Source: Chlamydiota bacterium (lineage in GTDB: Bacteria > Chlamydiota > Chlamydiia > Chlamydiales > SM23-39). Taken from it: DNA of 20,375 bases. Below are positions 14,830-20,375 of this stretch, one piece after another. The notes below the pieces were generated by a model that saw only the letters and a program-made list of their open reading frames with translations, searched no databases and was not told the origin of the DNA. The stretch lies in assembly GCA_021772165.1 (NCBI GenBank), contig JAJFMM010000126.1:1-20375 (forward strand). Reading direction: 5' to 3'. Numbering within the stretch: position 1 is the stretch's first letter; each line of letters opens with the position of its first letter. The position numbers were made by a program, and so were the translations under genes.

Positions 14830-15932
14830 AGGGAACCTGAAGGGGTTACGGTTTGATAGACATCTTCCATTTCATCAATGGTTTTCTCGAAAGTAAAGTG
14901 ATTCAAGACGAGCTCACGACCTCGGCGGCCAAAACGATTTCTCATTTCCTCATCTTTCATGAGAGTAACAACCGCAGCAGCGACTCGATCTGGAGAAAAG
15001 AGAGGAACCTGAATTCCGGTTTCGCCATCCAGGCAAACCTCACAAAGGCCGCCTGTCTCGGTAGTAATCAGGGGTTTTCTAAGATAGGCTGCCTGTAGAC
15101 TTGCCTGAGAAACTCCCTCATGAGCTGTACTCAACAGGGTAAAAGCATCGAGTCCTTGAATAGCTGGAATTGGATGGGTCAAGTGGCCGGTGAAATGAAC
15201 GATCTCATCGAGTCCGAGGTCGAAGGCTCTTTTACGATAGGCTTCCTGATGGCCACCTCCGATGATCACCCAGTGCAAAGAGGACTCATTGCGTAAAAGA
15301 GCGGCTGCATCTAGAAAGTCATTCAGCCCCTTCCAGGAGCGCATGAAACAAGCTGTTCCGACCAGAAAATCTGAATCGGAAACACCAATCGATTTTCTAA
15401 ATGCCCGCCCTTCCTCTTCTGTCACTTCCATGCGGGAAGGATTGACCCCAGTCGGTACTGAACGCATACGAGATAAAGGCTTGTCCGATCGTTCTGCAAT
15501 TCCCGGAACAATAGCAGCGCAGGTTGTAACGACAAAATCTGCAAGCTTGCCATAGAGAAGACGGCTATTGAGGCCAGCCTTGTTAGGCGTGGAAAGATGC
15601 CTTGTACGGACAATGGGAATCTTACAAAGGCGCCCGGCAATACCTCCAATCCAGCTGTCTAGCGAGGAGTGAGTATTGATGAGAGAAACTTTATGCTTGC
15701 GAATCAGAGTGCTTAATCGCAGCAAGGTTAAAGGCCAATGACGCTTATGAAACCCCATTTCATACGCTGTAAAGCCCTCTTTGCGCGCCTCTTTTGCCAA
15801 GGAGCCTCCGCTCATCACAACGAAAAGAACTCGGTGGCCTCGGCTACGCATGCCTTCGGCTTCTCGTAATATGCGTATCTCCTGCCCTCCCCATCCGGGA
15901 GATGCCTCTAAATGCAAGATTGTTAGGCTCAT
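14826..15932 (-). CDS. GT4-family glycosyltransferase
   Basis: This 368-residue GT-B fold enzyme has two Rossmann halves. The N-terminal half (acceptor side) opens with I-L-H-L-E, then a G-W-G-G-Q-E loop at 13-18, and has N-T-H-S-S-L-D-S at 86-93, common in GT4 enzymes. The C-terminal half has the V-P-T-G-V linker (159-163), the nucleotide-sugar region with R198-S-W-K201, and H-E-G-V-S-Q-A-S-L-Q at 271-280. The E-x7-E motif reads E272-x7-Q280, so the second Glu is Gln. The enzyme probably transfers a sugar from a nucleotide donor at the inner face of the membrane, for example in lipooligosaccharide or glycolipid synthesis; donor and acceptor cannot be told. The ATG overlaps the mutY stop (ATGA), and a terminator overlaps its own stop. 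Confidence 0.87.
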   Translation of the reverse strand: MSLTILHLEASPGWGGQEIRILREAEGMRSRGHRVLFVVMSGGSLAKEARKEGFTAYEMGFHKRHWPLTLLRLSTLIRKHKVSLINTHSSLDSWIGGIAGRLCKIPIVRTRHLSTPNKAGLNSRLLYGKLADFVVTTCAAIVPGIAERSDKPLSRMRSVPTGVNPSRMEVTEEEGRAFRKSIGVSDSDFLVGTACFMRSWKGLNDFLDAAALLRNESSLHWVIIGGGHQEAYRKRAFDLGLDEIVHFTGHLTHPIPAIQGLDAFTLLSTAHEGVSQASLQAAYLRKPLITTETGGLCEVCLDGETGIQVPLFSPDRVAAAVVTLMKDEEMRNRFGRRGRELVLNHFTFEKTIDEMEDVYQTVTPSGSL

Positions 15933-16990
15933 GAGAATAATACCATTTGTGGATCACTGCGTGTAAGAAAGTAGGAGAGAACTTGACGATGGCCGGAAGA
16001 AAATGGAAGTTCCTTCAGTTGATCGCGATGCACCCATTCATAATCAGGAATGACTTTGCGATGCACCGCCCGCAAATGAATGGGAAATAAATGAGCCTGG
16101 TAACGGGTAAAGCTATGTTTAACAACCGGAAGAGAGCGAATGAAGGAGGTCTCGAGCTCCCACGCTTCTAAAAGATACCGAGGCAACGGCTTTACCAAAC
16201 CTTCGAAATAAGGAAATTCATACAAATCTGCCATGACTTTACCGGGTAGACCTTTTCGCAAGAGAAGATTATCTCCCTCTTCAATGACAGCAACAGATCG
16301 AGTTAATACAGTCAAAGGAGTCGACTTTGACTTAACAGGAAATTCCTCGACACGCCGCTCTTTCAAGGCTTGGCAAGATGAGCTCAAAGGACAAAGATCG
16401 CAAAGCGGCTTGGGCTGGCAGATTGTAGCGCCGAGTTCTATTAGAGCTTCGGCAGTGACCCAAGGTTTCTTTGTATCGAGCATCTGATCGGCGAGTAGTT
16501 GAATTTTTTTCTTCGCAGTTTGACGAGTAAGATCGTCTTCCACGAGAAAATGGCGAGCAACGACCCGCGAAGTATTTCCATCGACAGCAGCAGCTTTTTC
16601 GTGAAAGGCGAAGCTCAGAATGGCATGAATTGTATAGGGGCCCAGTCCCTTAATCTTTCCTAGCAGCTCTTTTTTTGCAGGAATTTTACCCCCAAACTGC
16701 TGAACAATCTGCTTAGCGCCTTCATGCAAACGCCTGGCTCGGCTATAATAACCAAGACCTTCCCACGCCTTGATTACCTCTTCCAGAGATGCCTTTGCCA
16801 AGGTGACTGGATCGGGAAACAGGCGCATCCACCTTTCAAAATAGGGGATGACAACGGAAGCTCTTGTTTGTTGGAGCATGACTTCAGAAATCCAGACACG
16901 GTAAGGTGTTGGGTTCTCTCTCCAGGGAAAACTGCGGCGGTTTTCTAGAAACCAGTGATGTAGGGCTGCAAGGTCCACGTGATATTCCAT
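15929..16990 (-). CDS. mutY: adenine DNA glycosylase MutY
   Basis: From the ATG at 16990 the product has 353 residues, the normal MutY length. Key residues are visible: catalytic Glu36 in S-E-V-M-L-Q-Q-T, the helix-hairpin-helix I-K-G-L-G-P-Y-T at 113-120, and Asp137 in V-D-G-N. A 4Fe-4S cluster loop has Cys 191, 197, 200 and 206. A C-terminal NUDIX-like domain (from about 225, with R-K-G-L-P-G-K-V) serves 8-oxoG recognition. The enzyme removes adenine mispaired with 8-oxoguanine. The Cys spacing is C-x5-C-x2-C-x5-C, one residue shorter than the usual first gap of six. The frame extends upstream to a TTG at 17026, but the conserved domain begins just after the ATG. It shares a divergent 47-bp spacer with the TagB-like gene. 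Confidence 0.94.
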   Translation of the reverse strand: MEYHVDLAALHHWFLENRRSFPWRENPTPYRVWISEVMLQQTRASVVIPYFERWMRLFPDPVTLAKASLEEVIKAWEGLGYYSRARRLHEGAKQIVQQFGGKIPAKKELLGKIKGLGPYTIHAILSFAFHEKAAAVDGNTSRVVARHFLVEDDLTRQTAKKKIQLLADQMLDTKKPWVTAEALIELGATICQPKPLCDLCPLSSSCQALKERRVEEFPVKSKSTPLTVLTRSVAVIEEGDNLLLRKGLPGKVMADLYEFPYFEGLVKPLPRYLLEAWELETSFIRSLPVVKHSFTRYQAHLFPIHLRAVHRKVIPDYEWVHRDQLKELPFSSGHRQVLSYFLTRSDPQMVLFS

Positions 16991-16992
16991 AG

Positions 16993-17028
16993 GCAAAACG
17001 TTGCAAAAGCGGAAATAGTAGCGCAAAA
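16993..17028. repeat. three GCAAAA words in helical phase in a divergent spacer
   Basis: GCAAAA occurs at 16993, 17003 and 17023 on the + strand, 10 and 20 bases apart, so all three face the same side of the helix. They fill the 47-bp spacer between mutY and the divergent TagB-like gene. Phased A-tracts would bend the DNA; a protein-binding site is also possible. Confidence 0.35.
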
Positions 17029-17037
17029 TAGAATTAA

Positions 17038-18072
17038 ATGAATCCGGTAGGCCTTCTTTTTGACTCTTCTCCCCATTATCTGGACCATCTAGGGCCCCTT
17101 TGCGCTCTCCTGGATTGGCCTCTCATCATTTGCGATCCGTTCATACAGGAAAGCGCAAAACGATTTTATCCAGATGTACGCGTACTCGAAGCTCCTGCCC
17201 CTTTTGGATTAGGAAAATGGATCTCAAAGCAGTTCAGTCACCTGGTTTCCTGCTCGCCCCGTCCGCTTCTTCAGGCGGCTCTAGGCCCATTCTCCTCTGA
17301 ATCGATCTGGTTACCTCATGGCCATTCTGACAAGGGGCAAATCTCGCCCTATTTTGAAGCCCTTCATCAAGAAGAGACACTTCTTGTCTACGGGCAGAAA
17401 ATGATCGATTTTCTAAAAACAGATGCTATTTTGGCAAAACGGCCACAGTTCATTCGAATCGGCGCCTATCGAAAGCTGTACTATCAGAAACAGAGCACCT
17501 TCGATCTCAATTTCTCTTTTAGAGATCCCTCTCAACCCATGCTTCTCTATACGCCAACTTGGGAAGATGCTGAAAAAAACTGCTCATTCTGGACTGCCTT
17601 TGAAGCCCTAAGCCGCACGCTGCCTAAATCCATGAATCTGCTTGTAAAGCCACATCCCAACACAATACAAGCTCATGCTCCCCAACTAGAGCGTTTGATC
17701 GGACAGCACAGCTCAGACAACCTCCAGTTTCTCCTCGACTGCCCACTGATCTACCCGCTTCTTTCGCGCTGTTCAGCACTTTTGGGAGACCGCTCTTCTA
17801 TCGGCTATGATTTTCTGCATTTTGATAAGCCCATGCTTTTTCTCAATCCTCATTCATGCTCAAAGGGAAGAGATCTCCTCTCCTGCGGCCCAGCTATGGC
17901 TCCAGAGAAAATCTTTCGGTGTGATTGGAATAGAGATAGAGCTCTATTTTCTCAAAAGCAGAGAGTTATGAGATCGTTTGTTTTCGACGAGGTCTCTTTG
18001 GAAGAGTTGCAGTTAAAAATTTTCAGAGCAACCAACGGGAGGAAGCACGAGAACGGTACGCAGATCGTGTAG
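17038..18072 (+). CDS. TagB/TagF-like CDP-glycerol glycerophosphotransferase family protein
   Basis: The 344-residue product has the layout of the Glyphos_transf (TagB/TagF, PF04464) GT-B fold. A W-L-P-H-G-H motif at 91-96 matches the W-H-G active-site region. It is followed by Y-T-P-T-W-E-D at 171-177, K-P-H-P at 204-207, and L-G-D-R-S-S-I-G-Y-D-F-L with H-F-D-K-P at 249-265, where the family has D-Y-S-S...D and a K-P nearby. Family members transfer polyol phosphates or sugars in wall teichoic acid and in some Gram-negative capsule pathways; the substrate here is unknown. No TM segment is visible, so it is cytoplasmic or membrane-associated. No Shine-Dalgarno precedes the ATG. The last 60 bp overlap the 3' end of mreC on the opposite strand. 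Confidence 0.68.
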   Translation: MNPVGLLFDSSPHYLDHLGPLCALLDWPLIICDPFIQESAKRFYPDVRVLEAPAPFGLGKWISKQFSHLVSCSPRPLLQAALGPFSSESIWLPHGHSDKGQISPYFEALHQEETLLVYGQKMIDFLKTDAILAKRPQFIRIGAYRKLYYQKQSTFDLNFSFRDPSQPMLLYTPTWEDAEKNCSFWTAFEALSRTLPKSMNLLVKPHPNTIQAHAPQLERLIGQHSSDNLQFLLDCPLIYPLLSRCSALLGDRSSIGYDFLHFDKPMLFLNPHSCSKGRDLLSCGPAMAPEKIFRCDWNRDRALFSQKQRVMRSFVFDEVSLEELQLKIFRATNGRKHENGTQIV

Positions 18073-19128
18073 ATCTCCGGCAGTCGGCTTTGCTTCCAGA
18101 TTATAAGTGCAGCTTCCCTCTTTAAGAGGCTTGATCTTCGTTGCAACGGCAACAGCGATCCCCGGAGGGAAAACACCATCTAAGCCGCTCGTTACTAGAA
18201 GATCACCCTCTTTTAAAAGGGGGGATGCGGGAAGAGGGCGCGTTGCAAACGGCTGCCCAGTGCGAAGATCTCGAGCTGGGCCTTCTTCATCCGGATAGTC
18301 GTAATTGAATCCGCTCCCTTTTAGCATTACGCCACGAGAGCGCCAAAGAGGGGCGCTACAACCAGACAACTCTCCTTTCGCCAACATCTCTTCTTCGGCT
18401 TCAGGCTCCAGACGCCCTTGAAAGGCAGATAGCATATCAATAAAGCTCTGCTGCTCTTGTACAGAAGAAAAGAGGTCAGGCCGCACACGTACCCGCTCCA
18501 GGAGCTGCTCAGCATGAGAAGAAACTTCCCCATTTTGCCCATCTCCACGAAGAGCGCGCACCGCCAAAACAAGTCCCGCGTCTGTAATCAAGCGAACGCG
18601 CGATTGCGCGGCTCCAACATATTCAACAACGCCTACTAGAGAATTTTCAAAAAGAACGGGGCTGTTTCTTTCGATAACCGTACGGCCAATGGATTGATTG
18701 TCGATCTCTCCAAGCCCAATCCAAAGTACGCTACTCCAGGAAGAGGGATCGCGAAAAATTACTTGAGCCGGCATGGCTGCAAATCGCAGAGCAAGAATTC
18801 TCTTTTGGCGCTCTGCCCTTCGCAAGAGATCCTGTTTTAGGGCAGCAGAGTCTTTTTGCAAAAGAGCTGCACAGTTGGCAGACAATTCTTGTACTCTTTT
18901 TTCATCCGTCAGCCAGTACTGCAGAGCCGTGACCTGTTCTTGGAGAAATAGAGATTCTCTATTTTGAGTTGCCCCAGCAGATGAGGAGGTTTTTTCAGGA
19001 AGAAGTGATTGCCATGTAGGTGCCAAAGAAGCTACCGCTTGAGAGCGCCACAAATTTACCCAGTCGTAAGGCGTGTGGAGCAGCGCAAATAGAAAGAGAC
19101 CCAACACAAGATAAGGAAGTCGATTCAT
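18013..19128 (-). CDS. mreC: rod shape-determining protein MreC
   Basis: The 371-residue product has one N-terminal TM helix (about 4-18), a helical/coiled-coil region at about 60-115 and a two-part beta domain. The first half contains V-L-F-E-N-S-L-V-G-V-V and S-R-V-R-L-I-T-D (about 158-183). The second holds the diagnostic G-D-L-L-V-T-S-G-L-D-G-V-F-P-P-G-I at 308-324. Between them (about 202-300) is a long acidic, Gln/Glu-rich insertion not seen in typical MreC. MreC is a periplasmic scaffold that joins MreB filaments to peptidoglycan synthases; in chlamydiae, which lack FtsZ, MreB-based machinery serves division. The ATG overlaps the aminotransferase stop (ATGA). Its last 60 bp overlap the convergent TagB-like gene. 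Confidence 0.88.
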   Translation of the reverse strand: MNRLPYLVLGLFLFALLHTPYDWVNLWRSQAVASLAPTWQSLLPEKTSSSAGATQNRESLFLQEQVTALQYWLTDEKRVQELSANCAALLQKDSAALKQDLLRRAERQKRILALRFAAMPAQVIFRDPSSWSSVLWIGLGEIDNQSIGRTVIERNSPVLFENSLVGVVEYVGAAQSRVRLITDAGLVLAVRALRGDGQNGEVSSHAEQLLERVRVRPDLFSSVQEQQSFIDMLSAFQGRLEPEAEEEMLAKGELSGCSAPLWRSRGVMLKGSGFNYDYPDEEGPARDLRTGQPFATRPLPASPLLKEGDLLVTSGLDGVFPPGIAVAVATKIKPLKEGSCTYNLEAKPTAGDLHDLRTVLVLPPVGCSENF

Positions 19129-20318
19129 TCCAATACTTTTAGCAAGCTATCCACTACATAATCAATATTTTTGGAATTTAAGCCAGCTACATTGATCCGG
19201 CCGCTATCAGGCAAATAGATTGCAAACTCATCAATCAGCCGTCCGACCTGAGCTTTTTCCATGGCAACATAAGAGAACATCCCCTTGTGAGCAAGCAGAT
19301 AGTCAAACTGGGCATCTCGAATGGATCGGGAAGAGAGCCTTTTCACAAGATTTCTCCGTACAGTCTGAATTCTTAGCCGCATCGTCTCAACATCAATTCT
19401 CCACTCTTTTTTCAAAGATCCTTTGAGAATCTTCGCAACAATCCGAGCTCCGTGAGCGGGGGGATTGGAATAGAGAGTTCGGATGATTCTCTTGAACTGG
19501 CTGGCTGTCTTACGCTTTATGTCAGAGCTTGCCGTCACAGCAAAAAGAACCCCCACTCTTTGACAATAGAGAGAGAAGTTTTTTGAACACGAGTAGGCGA
19601 CAAGAAACTCTAGCCCTTCGTTTGCGAAATGGCGAATTGCAGCAGCATCCTCTTCAATCCCATCACCGAATCCCTGGTAGGCGACATCGAAAAAGGGAAG
19701 TAGCTGCCTCTCTTTCATCGTCCTGGCTATTTCACACCATTCAGCAGCGCTGGGATCACAACCGGTCGGGTTGTGACAAGCGCCCTGAAGAAGCACAACA
19801 CTTTTAGGGGGCATTTGTTGCAAAGCGGCAAGCATCGATGAAAGCGAGAACTCTCGCTTTACAGAGTCGTAATAGGGAAGAGACTTTACGCGGCAGCCCG
19901 CTCGTTCAAAAATTTGACGATGAATCGGCCAAGTAGGCTGAGGCACATAGACAGTTTGACCAACGAATTCATGCGCAAATTCAGCGCCGATCCTGAGAGC
20001 AGAAGTACCACCTACACTCTGAGCCCCGTAGATTCTTTGGCGATGAGCTTTCCAGAAAGAATCCCCAAAAAGGAGCCCCCCGATTCCCTCAACCAGTTCC
20101 TGGTCACCATCGATGGGTAGATAATTAGCGAGTAGATCTTCGGATAGAATGGCTTGTTTTGCTTTTCGAACGGATGGGAGAAGATCAGACTTTAGATCTT
20201 CATTTTTATAAACGCCCATAACGAGATTGATCTTATGGGGGTGAACGTTCTCTTTGAAGGCGTCTGATAAGCCGAAGATAGCGTCCGGAGGACCATCCGA
20301 TACTTCCTGAAAAAACAT
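19125..20318 (-). CDS. class I aspartate/aromatic aminotransferase (AspC/TyrB type)
   Basis: The 397-residue product matches the aspartate aminotransferase Ia family throughout. It has I-N-L-V-M-G-V-Y near 30-37, Y-L-P-I-D-G near 66-71, P-T-W at 128-130, H-N-P-T-G-C at 182-187, D211 in D-V-A-Y-Q-G-F, the PLP-binding K246 in S-C-S-K-N-F, R254, Y-S-N-P-P-A-H-G at 283-290 and the carboxylate-binding R374 in G-R-I-N-V-A-G. It catalyses PLP-dependent amino transfer between aspartate or aromatic amino acids and 2-oxoglutarate in the cytoplasm; which substrate is preferred cannot be read from sequence. The Shine-Dalgarno AGGGGGG lies five bases before the ATG. The frame stays open upstream to the window edge, but the N-terminus fits the family. 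The pair aminotransferase-mreC is also found in Chlamydia. Confidence 0.93.
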   Translation of the reverse strand: MFFQEVSDGPPDAIFGLSDAFKENVHPHKINLVMGVYKNEDLKSDLLPSVRKAKQAILSEDLLANYLPIDGDQELVEGIGGLLFGDSFWKAHRQRIYGAQSVGGTSALRIGAEFAHEFVGQTVYVPQPTWPIHRQIFERAGCRVKSLPYYDSVKREFSLSSMLAALQQMPPKSVVLLQGACHNPTGCDPSAAEWCEIARTMKERQLLPFFDVAYQGFGDGIEEDAAAIRHFANEGLEFLVAYSCSKNFSLYCQRVGVLFAVTASSDIKRKTASQFKRIIRTLYSNPPAHGARIVAKILKGSLKKEWRIDVETMRLRIQTVRRNLVKRLSSRSIRDAQFDYLLAHKGMFSYVAMEKAQVGRLIDEFAIYLPDSGRINVAGLNSKNIDYVVDSLLKVLE

Positions 20319-20374
20319 TATTTCCCCCCTAAATCTCTGAGAAATCGTTGCAAAAAGGTCATCGCCACAGTAAA
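20318..20374 (-). CDS. possible 3' end of an upstream gene (partial)
   Basis: Reading the - strand from the right edge, one frame gives 18 residues ending in L-R-D-L-G-G-K and a TAA whose last A is the A of the aminotransferase ATG (TAATG overlap). The next two frames are either closed or run straight into the aminotransferase. Overlapping stop/start is the rule in this window, which supports a real gene end, but 18 residues cannot be assigned to a family. Confidence 0.4.
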   Translation of the reverse strand, partial: FTVAMTFLQRFLRDLGGK

Positions 20375-20375
20375 C

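Noticed and set aside
15090..15122. Loss of the second Glu of E-x7-E as a sign of an inactive glycosyltransferase
   Set aside because: Gln at this place occurs in otherwise intact GT4 enzymes, and the rest of the nucleotide-sugar site is present.
16991..17026. TTG start giving MutY 12 extra residues
   Set aside because: No Shine-Dalgarno, and the conserved MutY domain begins right after the ATG at 16990.
1..20375. Prophage, insertion sequence, integron or CRISPR array
   Set aside because: No transposase, integrase, terminal inverted repeats or spaced DNA repeats; gene content and base composition look like an ordinary chromosomal core region.

Overview
The gene content points to a member of the phylum Chlamydiae, most likely a Parachlamydia/Waddlia-type environmental lineage rather than Chlamydia itself. 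The clues are a type II secretion cluster in the order (GspC-position gene)-gspD-gspE-gspF-gspG, an aspartate/aromatic aminotransferase gene directly followed by mreC, and several one-TM or TPR-like proteins of unknown function. The assignment rests on gene order and protein character read by eye, not on a database search. Base composition looks uniform. I saw no tRNA, rRNA, insertion sequence, integrase or CRISPR array. The window is densely coded; the longest stretch without a gene is about 240 bases.

Left part (1-3392, + strand): a four-gene run joined by three ATGA stop/start overlaps. It contains the 3' end of a TPR-like protein gene, a membrane-anchored von Willebrand A protein, rsmD (16S rRNA m2G966 methyltransferase) and coaD (CoA biosynthesis). 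A perfect 12-bp hairpin overlaps the coaD stop codon and separates the run from the convergent gene to its right.

Middle (3423-13342, - strand): read from right to left, a GspC-position membrane protein, gspD (secretin, GTG start), gspE (ATPase), gspF (inner-membrane platform), gspG (major pseudopilin) and a GspH-like minor pseudopilin form one tightly packed operon. A strong stem-loop fills the only sizeable gap, just before gspG. Both pseudopilins lack the usual Gly before the prepilin cleavage site. Downstream, with its own possible promoter, lies an 872-residue exported protein built from about thirty MORN/YwqK-type repeats, an obvious candidate for a secreted or surface protein.

Right part (13343-20375): a divergent AT-rich spacer with a structured leader precedes a small three-TM protein gene (+). 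Then follow, on the - strand, a TM/TPR-like protein, and mutY coupled to a GT4 glycosyltransferase gene that ends in an intrinsic terminator. A + strand gene for a TagB/TagF-like (CDP-glycerol glycerophosphotransferase family) protein comes next. Its 3' end overlaps by 60 bp the 3' end of mreC, which is coupled to the class I aminotransferase gene. The right edge probably cuts the tail of one more gene.

The parts with a clear joint function are the T2SS operon (export across the outer membrane, with the repeat protein as a possible client) and MreC, which in chlamydiae works with MreB in peptidoglycan synthesis at division. The rest is housekeeping: DNA repair, CoA, rRNA modification and amino-acid transamination.
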